DNA from: Sphingobacteriales bacterium
Lineage (GTDB): Bacteria > Bacteroidota > Bacteroidia > Chitinophagales > UBA2359
NCBI GenBank assembly: GCA_016718845.1
Contig: JADKCK010000007.1
Location: forward strand, 62,001-126,000
Length of the DNA stretch: 64,000 nt
Direction of reading: 5' to 3'
Shown: piece by piece, positions 27,201 through 35,018 of the stretch
How positions within the stretch are numbered: position 1 is the stretch's first letter
Layout of the letters: every line of letters starts with the position of its first letter
The notes under the pieces: generated by a model
What the model saw: only the letters and a program-made list of their open reading frames with translations
What the model was told of the DNA's origin: nothing
The model's database searches: none
Program-made: the position numbers and the translations under genes

Positions 27201-30200
27201 CAAACTTCGAGGTTATCAGGAAAAGCATCCATACAAATCAACTCGGGGTTGTCGCAGGCAGGTGGTGCTTCTTGTATGTAGATGTATACCATAGCTGTTG
27301 AGCAGCCATCGTCGTCGCAGATGGTATAATCAAATGTATCTTCGCCAATGTAGCCGTTGTTTGGCACATAATTAAACACGCCATCAACCAAAGTTACGGT
27401 ACCGTGTGCAGGTTGTGTAAAGGTGGTAATGGTAAAGCTGTCGCCATCGGTTTGTTGGTCGTTGGTGGTAGCGTTAATGTTAATTGGTGTATTAACGGGC
27501 GTTGTTGCATAGTCGTTGTTGGCAATAGGTGGTGTTTGTGTAGGCTCGCCGTTTATGTACACATGTACGGTAGCTGTCGAACAGCCGTCGTTGTCGCAGA
27601 TGGTGTAAGTAAAGGTATCTTCGCCCACAAAACCGTTGTTTGGTGTGTAGGTTAATAAGTTGCCATTTTGGGTTACTGTACCGTTTGCGGGTTGTGTAAA
27701 GGTAGATATTGTAAACTCGTCGCCATCGGTTTGTTGGTCGTTGGCGGTTACATCAAGGTTTATGGCGGTGTTAAGCGGTGTGCTTGAGTAATCATCAACC
27801 GCTACTGGTGGTGTTTCTTGTGTGCCATTGCCTACATATACATGTACGGTAGCTGTCGAGCAGCCGTCGTTGTCGCAGATGGTATAAGTAAAGGTATCTT
27901 CGCCCACAAAACCGTTGTTTGGTGTGTAGGTTAATAAGTTGCCATTTTGGGTTACCGTGCCGTTTGCAGGTTGTGTAAAGGTAGTTATTGTAAACTCGTC
28001 GCCATCGGTTTGTTGGTCGTTGGCAGTTACGTCAATGTTTATAGCCGTATTAAACGGCGTGCTTGAGTAATCATCAACCGCAACGGGTGGTGTTTGCGCA
28101 TTACCTTCTATGTACACAAATACAGTAGCTGTCGAGCAGCCATCGTCGTCGCAGATGGTGTAGGTAAAGGTATCTTCGCCTACAAAACCGTTGTTTGGGG
28201 TATACACTAAGCTGTTACCAATTTGGGTTACCGTGCCGTTTGCGGGTTGTGTAAAAGTAGTAACCGTAAAGCTATCGCCATCGGTTTGTTGGTCGTTGGC
28301 AGTTACGTCAATGGTTATTGGGGTGTTAGGCGGTGTAGATACATAATCGTTGTTGGCAATAGGTGGTGTTCCTACCGATGGGCAGTTTTCGCCAACTTGT
28401 GTTATGTGTAGATTTACATACACGGTATCGCATAAACCAGCATCGTTGCAGCCAATTAGGGTAATCATATCATCGCCATAAAAACCGGGTAGCGGCGTAT
28501 AGGTTAGGCAGTTGTTGCCTGTTAAAGTTACACTACAGTTGTACAGGGTTGTCCACTCTTGAATAGTAGCATCTGGCACATTGCAAAACTCAATACAAAA
28601 GCTTTCGTTGTCGGGATACATGCCAAAGCATAAGTTATCTGGATTGCTGCAAGCGGCTATTACATTGATAAATACGGTGGCAGTTGAGCAGCCGTCGTCG
28701 TCGCAGATGGTGTAGGTAAATTCGTCGGTGCCATTGTAGTTGTTAGCGGGCGTATAAATTAGCGAGCTACCACTTTGTGTTACGGTACCATGTGCAGGCT
28801 GTGTAAAGGTGCTGATGCTAAATGGGTCGCCTTCGGTAGCTGCATCGTTGGCAGTTACGTTAATGGTTACGGGGCTGTCTTCGTTGGTGTTAGCCGAGTC
28901 GTTGTTAGCAACGGGTGGTGTGCCTGTTGGTGGTTCTACAACCTCGTTTATCCACAAATAAACGGTAGCTGTTGAGCAGCCATCATCGTCGCAGATGGTG
29001 TAGGTAAATTGGTCGGTGCCAACATAATTGTTATTGGGTGTATACACCAATATATTGCCATTTTGTGTAACAGTACCGTTTGCGGGTTGCGTAAAAGTGC
29101 TGATGCTAAATGGGTCGTTTTCGGTTTGTTGGTCGTTGTCTAACACATACACGTTGTAGGTGGTATTAATTGCTAAACCAGCATAATCGTTTTGAGCAAT
29201 AGGTGGTGTGCCTGTTGGAGGAGGCGTGCCGCCATTTATCCACAAATAAACGGTAGCTGTCGAGCAGCCATCATCATCGCAAATGGTGTAGGTAAATTGG
29301 TCGGTGCCGGCATAGTCGGCATTAGGTGTATAAACCAATATATTACCATTTTGGGTTACGGTACCGTTTGTGGGTTGTGTAAAGGTGCTGATGCTAAATG
29401 GGTCGCCTTCGGTAGCTGCATCGTTGTCTAATACAGATACGTTGTAGGTGGTATTAACATCTAGGCCAGCATAATCGTTATTGGCAACAGGTGGTGTGCC
29501 TGCTGGAGGAGTGCCGTTATCGGTAACGTTTACACTAACGATAGCCGTTGAGCAGCCATCGTCATCACAAATGGTATAGCTAAATACATCGGTGCCAACA
29601 TACGCATTGTTGGGGGTATATACCAACTGTCCGCCATTTTGAGTTACGGTACCATTTGCGGGTTGCGTAAAGGTAGTAATAGCAAACGGGTCGTTTTCGG
29701 TTTGTTGGTCGTTGGCTATTACGTTTATGCTAACAGTTGTATTAAGGGCTGTTGTAGCGTTGTCGTTTATAGCAACTGGCGGGGCACCTTCGGTGTAAGG
29801 ACATCCATCGCCCACAAATAACTCTACTATTATGGTATCGCATTGTCCTTGGGCATTGCAGCCAGTTAAGGTAAGCGTTTCGTTTCCGTAAAAACCTGGT
29901 AGTGGGGTGTAAGTAAGGCAGTTGTTACCTTGTAACGATATGCTACAGTTGTAGGTGGTGTGCCAGTCGGTAATTTCGGCATCGGTAACATCGCAGAAAT
30001 TTACGCAGACCTCAATATTGTTTGGATACATACCCAAACACAGGTTGTCGGGATTATTACAATTGCCTGCTACCACTAAAATAACAGTAGCTGTCGAGCA
30101 GCCGTCGTTGTCGCAAATGGTATAGATAAACGAATCGTTGCCCGAAAAATTGGCATTGGGCGTATACACAAAGTTGTTACCGCTAATGGTAAGTGTGCCG

Positions 30201-33200
30201 TGTGTAGGGTTTGAGTTATCTAATAAGCTAAACGTATCGTCGTTGGTTTGTTGGTCGTTGGCTAATGGGTTAAAGGTGTTGGCTTGCCCTGCTGTTGCGT
30301 ATACAAAATCGTTGTTGGCAATAGGTGGGTCTTGGTTTTCGTTGTTTCCGCTACAATTTACTACGGCGGTTACGGTTGTTTGGCAATTTAGGGCATCTTG
30401 TATGGTAAAGGTATGTATACCTGCGGGTGCATTTTGCAAGCAAAAACCCGATTGCACGTCTTGGGCCGTTAGTGGACCAGCGATATCAAACGGAGCAGTG
30501 CCACCTGTAATGGCAAAACATACGCTACCAACTGGGTCGTTGCAATACGAGGGTGTAGTGGTGACACTTACCGCCAAAGACGAACAAGGGTTGGTTACTG
30601 GGGTGCAATCTACTACGGCTGTTGTAGTAGCTGTGCAACCGTTAGCGTCGGTGATAGTAAAGGTGTGGGTGCCTTGTGGGGCGTTATTAAAGCAAAATCC
30701 GCTTTGTACGTCTTGGGCGGTTAGGGGACCTGCAATGTCGTAGGGGGCTAGCCCATCTGCGAAGCTAAAGCACACTTCTCCATTAGCTGTGCCACAAATG
30801 GCAGCGGTGGTGGTGTTGGTGGCAGATAGGTTACAGATTGGACTTGGATCTTCTATAAAACAAGGCACTTCTACGGTTAGCGTATTTGTGCAACTATTGG
30901 CATCGGTGATGGTAAAAGTATGCGTACCTCCGGGGGCATTGGTAAAGCAAAAACCATCTTGTACATCTTGGGCTGTTAAAGGACCTGCAATGTCGTAAGG
31001 GGCTGTTCCGCCTGTAAAACTAAAGCAAACAGATGCTGTATCCACACCGCAATAAGTTGATGTAGCGGTTGCTGTGGCAGCAAATAAACATGGTTCTATG
31101 TTAGTACAATTTACCTCGGCGGTAGCGGTTATGCTACATCCGTTTGCATCAACAACAGTAAGTGTTTTGTTACCCACCGAAGCATTATCAAAGCAATAGT
31201 TTGCGGCTACATTGGTAGCCGATAAATCGCCAAATATACCAAAAGGTGGGGTTCCACCAGTAATATTAAGGCATACATTACAATCATTTGGTGTATTATC
31301 TACAATACCCAAATATAATGCATTACAGTTAACGGGTGTTGTACCTACACAAGTTACATTGGCTGTTGTTGTGTATTGGCAGCCATTGGCATCGGTGATA
31401 GTAAAAGTATGGGTACCTGTGGGTATGTTAAAAAAGCAGTTATTGGCAGGCAAATCGTTGCCCGATACATAACCTGCAATATCGTAGGGGGCAGTTCCAT
31501 CAGTCATAAAAAAGCACACCGAGCCATTAGCCATGCCACAAGTAGCAGGCGTAACGGTTACATTGGTAATAAATTCGCAGCCACTACTTGGTGCTGGCCC
31601 GCCGGTGCAAGTTAAATTTTTGAGCAACGTTTTTGAGCAACCATTTACATCGTAAATACTAAAGTTGTACATACTTTGCCCCAAGTTTTCGAAGCAATAC
31701 TCGCCGGGGGCTGTTAAATTGGCGTTTAGGCTCCAGTTACCTTGTATAGAGTAAGGTGCAGTGCCGCCGCCTATGGTAATACAAATTTTACCATTGTTGG
31801 TGCCGCAAGTTGGGTTAGTGCTGTCGGATACCGATGCGGTAAGCGAGGCGCAATCGCCGCCTGTGCCGCCGCCACCGCCATTGGTGCAAGCAAAATTAGC
31901 TGTAAGGTCGGCAACCGAGCAACCTGCTGCATCGTACACGGTAAAGTTGTAATCGTTGGCAGCAAGATTTTGTATGCAGTGTTCGCCTGCGGCAATATTT
32001 TCGTGGGTGATGCCCCAGTTGCCGTTAATGCTATAAGGGGGTGTTCCGCCGCTTAGGTTAAAGCAAACGCTACCATCGGTGGCAGTACATGCTGTAGGTG
32101 CGGTAGATGTACCAATTGATGCTTGGCAGGGCTCGGTACCAATAACAACTGGCGTACAAGTAACCTCAACGGTTACGCTGGCATCACAAGCATTAGCATC
32201 GGTTACTATAAAGGTATGTATACCTTCGGGGGCATTATCAAAACAAAAACCGCTATCAACGCCTTGGGCTGTTAAGGGACCATCAATATTAAAGGGTGGA
32301 GTACCTGTCATGGTAAAACACACCGAGCCATCGGCAGTTCCACAAGTAGCTGGGCTTGATGTGCCAAACAACTCGAAGGTACAAACAGGAGGGCCTATCG
32401 AAAAACAGCCTACCTCGACGGTTACGCTGGCATTGCAACCACTGGCATCTGTCACCACAAAAGTGTGTGTACCAGCAGGTGCATTATCGAAACAAAAACC
32501 GCTATCAACACTTTGGGCGGTTAAGGGACCATCAATATTAAATGGTGCAGTGCCTGTTAAGGTAAAACACACCGAGCCATTCGACTCGGGGCAAGCAGCA
32601 GGTGTAGTAACCGCACTTGCCGATACATCGAAACCACTTGCCGATTGTGTTGAACCACTTAATTGCCCAGCTGCATGTTGCGGCGTAGCTGCATTGCTGC
32701 CAATGTTTAGGGTGGTAAGTGTAGGGTCGAAAGTTAAATTGGTAGCCGCTGTTTCGTCTACTATATCAAAGCAAACATGCCCCATCGTTGACCAATCTGT
32801 GCTTACAATAGGGCATTCGAAGCCCGGAATGTAAAACTGTAAAGTGGTGGTAAAGTTGGCTAAACCATTGTTTGAGCCATCTTCGCTAAAACTAAACGCA
32901 ATAAACTGAAACGGTTTGTACGTAAATCCGCCAGCACCAATACATACCACCGATGTGTCGAAACTTTCGGGCATATATACTGGATGATTAATAGCATTTA
33001 GGGCATAACTAAAGCCAACCGTATGAGAGCCGATAACAAAATCGGATGCGCCTGCGGCTGCTTTGATTTGAATATCGGCACATAATTGAGAAACGCCATT
33101 GCAATTGGTACTTAAATTTGCAAACTGCAAATCGTAGGAAGAAGCACCCGAGAGCGACTGGGCATTTACCCAATGCCCGATTAGTACGGACAGAACAGTT

Positions 33201-33232
33201 AGTATAACTGTTTTGGTAAATTTTATTTGCAT
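21254..33232 (-). CDS. Giant T9SS surface adhesin, SprB-like repeats plus Ig-like tandem repeats, 3992 aa
   Basis: A signal peptide (residues 1-24, ending WVNAQ) precedes a unique N-terminal domain (to about 200). About nine SprB-like repeats follow (about 205-960), each with a Cys near the start, NGSVCFxxTGG, and FCFDNAPxGTHTFTITDANGC. From about 970 to 3890 is an array of roughly 26 tandem-95/cadherin-like Ig repeats (PPVANNDY...INVLANDQQ...FTQPANGTV...YTPNNGFVGEDTFTYTICDDDGCSTATV). Four Cys-rich variant modules are spaced through it. The end (about 3891-3992: ANTFTPNSDGTNDLW, MIYNRWGDMVYH, DGTYFYIFRV) is a CHU_C gliding-motility-associated type B sorting domain. SprB of Flavobacterium johnsoniae is a comparable mobile adhesin of gliding. 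Asp-rich loops such as NDSDPDGD suggest calcium-stabilised rigidity. A role in gliding or attachment is inferred. Confidence 0.92.
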   Translation of the reverse strand: MQIKFTKTVILTVLSVLIGHWVNAQSLSGASSYDLQFANLSTNCNGVSQLCADIQIKAAAGASDFVIGSHTVGFSYALNAINHPVYMPESFDTSVVCIGAGGFTYKPFQFIAFSFSEDGSNNGLANFTTTLQFYIPGFECPIVSTDWSTMGHVCFDIVDETAATNLTFDPTLTTLNIGSNAATPQHAAGQLSGSTQSASGFDVSASAVTTPAACPESNGSVCFTLTGTAPFNIDGPLTAQSVDSGFCFDNAPAGTHTFVVTDASGCNASVTVEVGCFSIGPPVCTFELFGTSSPATCGTADGSVCFTMTGTPPFNIDGPLTAQGVDSGFCFDNAPEGIHTFIVTDANACDASVTVEVTCTPVVIGTEPCQASIGTSTAPTACTATDGSVCFNLSGGTPPYSINGNWGITHENIAAGEHCIQNLAANDYNFTVYDAAGCSVADLTANFACTNGGGGGTGGDCASLTASVSDSTNPTCGTNNGKICITIGGGTAPYSIQGNWSLNANLTAPGEYCFENLGQSMYNFSIYDVNGCSKTLLKNLTCTGGPAPSSGCEFITNVTVTPATCGMANGSVCFFMTDGTAPYDIAGYVSGNDLPANNCFFNIPTGTHTFTITDANGCQYTTTANVTCVGTTPVNCNALYLGIVDNTPNDCNVCLNITGGTPPFGIFGDLSATNVAANYCFDNASVGNKTLTVVDANGCSITATAEVNCTNIEPCLFAATATATSTYCGVDTASVCFSFTGGTAPYDIAGPLTAQDVQDGFCFTNAPGGTHTFTITDANSCTNTLTVEVPCFIEDPSPICNLSATNTTTAAICGTANGEVCFSFADGLAPYDIAGPLTAQDVQSGFCFNNAPQGTHTFTITDANGCTATTTAVVDCTPVTNPCSSLAVSVTTTPSYCNDPVGSVCFAITGGTAPFDIAGPLTAQDVQSGFCLQNAPAGIHTFTIQDALNCQTTVTAVVNCSGNNENQDPPIANNDFVYATAGQANTFNPLANDQQTNDDTFSLLDNSNPTHGTLTISGNNFVYTPNANFSGNDSFIYTICDNDGCSTATVILVVAGNCNNPDNLCLGMYPNNIEVCVNFCDVTDAEITDWHTTYNCSISLQGNNCLTYTPLPGFYGNETLTLTGCNAQGQCDTIIVELFVGDGCPYTEGAPPVAINDNATTALNTTVSINVIANDQQTENDPFAITTFTQPANGTVTQNGGQLVYTPNNAYVGTDVFSYTICDDDGCSTAIVSVNVTDNGTPPAGTPPVANNDYAGLDVNTTYNVSVLDNDAATEGDPFSISTFTQPTNGTVTQNGNILVYTPNADYAGTDQFTYTICDDDGCSTATVYLWINGGTPPPTGTPPIAQNDYAGLAINTTYNVYVLDNDQQTENDPFSISTFTQPANGTVTQNGNILVYTPNNNYVGTDQFTYTICDDDGCSTATVYLWINEVVEPPTGTPPVANNDSANTNEDSPVTINVTANDAATEGDPFSISTFTQPAHGTVTQSGSSLIYTPANNYNGTDEFTYTICDDDGCSTATVFINVIAACSNPDNLCFGMYPDNESFCIEFCNVPDATIQEWTTLYNCSVTLTGNNCLTYTPLPGFYGDDMITLIGCNDAGLCDTVYVNLHITQVGENCPSVGTPPIANNDYVSTPPNTPITIDVTANDQQTDGDSFTVTTFTQPANGTVTQIGNSLVYTPNNGFVGEDTFTYTICDDDGCSTATVFVYIEGNAQTPPVAVDDYSSTPFNTAINIDVTANDQQTDGDEFTITTFTQPANGTVTQNGNLLTYTPNNGFVGEDTFTYTICDNDGCSTATVHVYVGNGTQETPPVAVDDYSSTPLNTAINLDVTANDQQTDGDEFTISTFTQPANGTVTQNGNLLTYTPNNGFVGEDTFTYTICDNDGCSTATVHVYINGEPTQTPPIANNDYATTPVNTPININATTNDQQTDGDSFTITTFTQPAHGTVTLVDGVFNYVPNNGYIGEDTFDYTICDDDGCSTAMVYIYIQEAPPACDNPELICMDAFPDNLEVCIDFCNVTDAVIVDFDTYFHCSVQLLGNNCVQYTPLPGFVNQTDTLYLYGCNNAGQCDTVSVLIQVAVPGCGTNTNNPPIAIDDYTTTPQNTPVTINVLNNDSDPDGDTFAITSFTQPANGSVTLVDGTFLYEPNNNFCGTDQFDYQICDASGLCDLATVYIDVACNCDGTQYICAEPLQPITICATFCDIQGTEGIHIVDSQTTFQCSINLLNDTCIQYTALPGYNGHDTLTLVACNDAGVCDTTYIYLFVGCAAPVAVDDAFSTPNNLPGVFDVLANDFIACSDSVLVTINTQPAHGEVTVNTNGDVIYVPEPGYLGTDVFTYTVCDYCNLTTACDQATVTVTVTTPTDDLVDAQPDVVQTPFNTPVTINVLANDLGTNLTITSVTQPMHGTLSINADGTITYTPTEGTYGPDYFFYTVCNDLGQCDETLVSITVLPEDAPNQAPNANNDVAVTPINTAVTINVLANDSDPENGTLTVTAVTQPAHGTIVINADGTITYTPEEGYMGVDTFSYTVCDNGVPPLCSTATVGVAVGMDEYPNHAPIAVEDMATTPQGTPVSINVLANDSDPDAGDVLTITIISEPVNGTVVVSGDSTILYAPYPDFEGIDYIAYMICDNGIPSLCDTAYVVITVGDGNMGPTAVDDQVCTTGNPLEVEVLNNDQDENGDELYVSMIIEQPQYGEAFVALDQSFVGYVPFVDAPATIDSFTYIVCEAFMGGLCDTATVYINIDAPIAPQPDIAYTNQAQAVDIDVLNNDGGYTPSIGGFSQPENGSVAFSNSGNTLIYTPNDDFSGVDYFYYQATDCADNTTETLVAVNVLPEGTPNLAPIAGNDSGVTELNTPVTINVLANDIDPNGDTLTVTQIIDQPTNGTVTINDDGTVTYTPNEDYIGCDLFSYQVCDGEGLCDTAYVQIGIGTDSCLNNAPIALNDEATTPTGTDIVICVLANDTDPDGDALILTLYTDPLHGTLTLNEDSCLVYTPDSSYIGNDQFVYIVCDTGIPQLCDTAYVTITVGELPPVEVDAQPDIDYTNINIPVEIDVLANDFGTNLTITSIVTQPTNGGTALITGSTITYTPPTDFVGTDNFEYEVCDNNGNCDISLVTVVVLPESVTNVAPDAVNDVAQTEINTPICVDVLVNDFDSFGGDAITLTDYTQPEFGEVILDTETGALCFTPAPDFIGTVTFSYTICDNGTPQLCDEASVVITVGLGQLSNNPPLAVDDQYTIPMTESVSFDLIANDTDPDGDNLFITFLSDPIGDVINNFDGTVTYTPVPDSTYTDFFAYVLCDDGNPILCDTAYVTINIVAALDSVIAQPDIDYTSINTPVTIDVLANDFGTGINITAVTTPINGGTVSIDADGVTVTYTPATDFVGTDYFTYTICDDLGNCDSTLVTVNVLPETVTNIAPVAVNDVAVTPIDTQICIDVLDNDFDAFGGTIIFINFYEDTTANGGTVVQQDDSTLCYTPAPGFAGIDSFHYVICDDGNPILCDTATVVIGVGTDTLPNNPPVAVDDAATTFVNQPVTFDILGNDSDPNGDDINITFISDPLGDVVQNLDGTITYTPPTGYEGVDYFAYIICDNGTPTLCDTAYVTINITPVTGDIVIETPEDTPDTLCIEFLVSSGLPIDTISIVTAPENGTIEPLLGSDSCLVYIPNPDYCGVDQFVIAVCDSLGTCDTLTVGVTVICMPEGPMAIDDATSTTVDTPITIDVLANDVVDATPAIIITIPDAPSNGTAVIVGDSIIIYTPNDDFYGTDTFTYVIEDANGMTDTATVIVTISIADDDVLAIDDTTSTPMNTPITIGVLGNDIYPEGTTVITIIDDANNGTAVVTANGDSILYTPNEGFMGADTFYYELCVTTVDTTVCDTAMVIVTVTELVNPPICDLIFANTFTPNSDGTNDLWLIANADDLEACYEGQEINPELMIYNRWGDMVYHQVGYTNNDAWNGEWMNTGSAVPDGTYFYIFRVSPNAAKEATSQGFIELRR

Positions 33233-33690
33233 AACATCGATTATTTTATTCAGATTTAATGGGGATAAGAATTGACATGGTGTATAGTCAAATTTTCTCC
33301 ATTTTTAACAAGCAACAATTATTCCATTTTGGTAAAAAAAGCCTTTTAGTGCTGTATAAACTAATTTTAAGTGGATTATACACAAAAATCTAACAATTTT
33401 ATGACAAAAAACAAGTAAACTGTTCATTATAGTACTTAAATTACGCAAAAAAACCATTAAATTTGCTTGTTAATAGCTCCATATTATACAAATTTAACAG
33501 CTAACTTTATCTACGTTAATGCTATACATTAGGTTACAAGGCAGTGATAGTTTTGTTTGAAATTTGCTTATTATAAAGCTAATTTTTGAGTTAATGGTAG
33601 TGCAGCAAAATCATTATTATATACAGCAAGTAAGCAATCATAAAAGGCAATAAACAAATGGGCAGGCTGCAATGCAACCTGCCCATTTGT
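33233..33690. other. Intergenic region upstream of giant adhesin
   Basis: Very AT-rich, no gene. It should contain the minus-strand promoter of the adhesin; no clean TTTG-N20-TAnnTTTG pair was identified. A terminator lies at the right edge. Confidence 0.4.
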
Positions 33691-33694
33691 TTAT
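33650..33694 (-). terminator. Terminator overlapping the methyltransferase stop
   Basis: 17-bp perfect stem (ataaacaaatgggcagg / cctgcccatttgtttat, 33650-33666 and 33678-33694). The stop codon of the minus-strand gene at 33691 is inside the hairpin. The T-tail on the minus strand is weak. Confidence 0.75.
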
Positions 33695-34641
33695 ACTTTT
33701 TTTCTAAACACCATTTCTACGGTACCACTTTTTTTGAAAGCAGCTTCTACTACATCTGCCAAAATAAACAGCGGAAACGAGCAAACAAAAAACAGGGTTT
33801 GCAGGGTTAAATTTAGCTTGCTGTAATTGGCGGTATATTGTTTGTTATGTTTTAGGTGTTCGTAGAGTATGTCGCGTTGGTCCGAGAAGTAATTGAGTAC
33901 GCTTTGCAGCAAACCAAAGGGGTTATACTCGGGGTTAAAATATTTTGTTTTTATGGTTTCAAAACCATGTTTTTGCATTTGGATAGAAAAATCTTTGGGG
34001 CTAAAAAAGTATAGATGACGCGGTGGGTCGAGGTGCAGCCATTTGCCTTTAAAAAAGCGGCTTTGCCAACTGTCGATGTTGGGGAACGAAATGATAGCCA
34101 CCCCACCCGGTTTTATAATTTGACTAATGATTGCTAACACTTCGGCAGGGTTTGGCAGATGCTCTACTACATGAAACATGGTAACAGCATCTATACTTTG
34201 TGGTTCAAAATCGTTGGCTTGTAATTCGCCAATTTTTAAGTGTATATTAGGAATTTGAGCAGCTCGTTGTGCAGCCTTACCCGGTAGTTCAACGCCATGT
34301 AGGTGGTAGTTACCCATCTGCGATACAAAGTGCAAAAAACGCCCATTACCACAGCCAATGTCCAATATATGTGCATTGGGGGCTAAGTGGTTGGTAAGGG
34401 CGCGGGCGCGCTGTTTTCTAAAATAATCGAGTACTAGCTCAAAGGGGCTAAAAAACTTTTTTTCTTGCTCGCCATAATAATGCTCGCTGTAGGCATGGTC
34501 TAATTGTTGAAGTGTTGGCTGTGGGTCAAGATACACCGCTCTACAGTTGGCACACTGCACCACATTAAACTCAAAATTGTACATATCGGTTGCCGTGTAC
34601 AGCGCCGTAGCACCATGCGATTGGCAGTATAAACAAGGCAT
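33691..34641 (-). CDS. Class I SAM-dependent methyltransferase, 316 aa
   Basis: The N-terminus carries two CxxC pairs (CLYC at residues 3-6, CANC at about 31-34), a small zinc-finger-like head seen in sugar and lipid methyltransferases. The Rossmann methyltransferase core follows: motif I DIGCGNGRFLHF (about 94-105), then VTMFHVVEHLPNP as motif IV and PGGVAIISFPN. The C-terminal part (about 225-316) includes a hydrophobic stretch (LFFVCSFPLFILADVV), suggesting membrane association. The CxxC-headed family often acts on nucleotide sugars or polyprenyl/saccharide substrates; the substrate is not determinable here. Confidence 0.88.
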   Translation of the reverse strand: MPCLYCQSHGATALYTATDMYNFEFNVVQCANCRAVYLDPQPTLQQLDHAYSEHYYGEQEKKFFSPFELVLDYFRKQRARALTNHLAPNAHILDIGCGNGRFLHFVSQMGNYHLHGVELPGKAAQRAAQIPNIHLKIGELQANDFEPQSIDAVTMFHVVEHLPNPAEVLAIISQIIKPGGVAIISFPNIDSWQSRFFKGKWLHLDPPRHLYFFSPKDFSIQMQKHGFETIKTKYFNPEYNPFGLLQSVLNYFSDQRDILYEHLKHNKQYTANYSKLNLTLQTLFFVCSFPLFILADVVEAAFKKSGTVEMVFRKKV

Positions 34642-35018
34642 TTTTAATTATAAATTATGAATTATAAATTATGGATTTACGGTAAAATATTATTTATTGA
34701 TTAATAAAACCATCTATCTCAATGTTATTGCTAGTAATATTGTTTTTTTATCTGCAAATATTAACTCATTTAAGCGCTAATTGTTGGTTAGCTTGCAAAA
34801 GTACGATGTTTTAGGTTATTTTTGCACAAAAAAGGGGAGATATTGAAAAAATGAAGGCTTATTTTTTGCAAAAAGGCTTTTTTGTCCATTTTTCAACTTC
34901 GACCGCGGCAATTTGTTATTTTTAATGTTGTGTTTATGCTATTTTATGCCTAAATTTACAAATACTGAAGTTATTTTCAAAAAAACACCTAACTTTGCGG
35001 TCAAAATTTTGAATTATA
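34642..35018. other. Divergent intergenic region
   Basis: Lies between divergent genes. It contains a short AT repeat (aattataaattatg units, 34645-34672), a possible minus-strand -7 box (caaaagta, 34796-34803) for the methyltransferase, and TAACTTTG at 34990-34997 as a possible -7 box for the 35019 gene. Neither has a clear -33 element at the usual spacing. Confidence 0.4.

Noticed and set aside
30138..30743. Long + strand ORFs opposite the giant adhesin
   Set aside because: Antisense shadows caused by the repetitive codon pattern of the minus-strand gene; several similar ones recur with each repeat.
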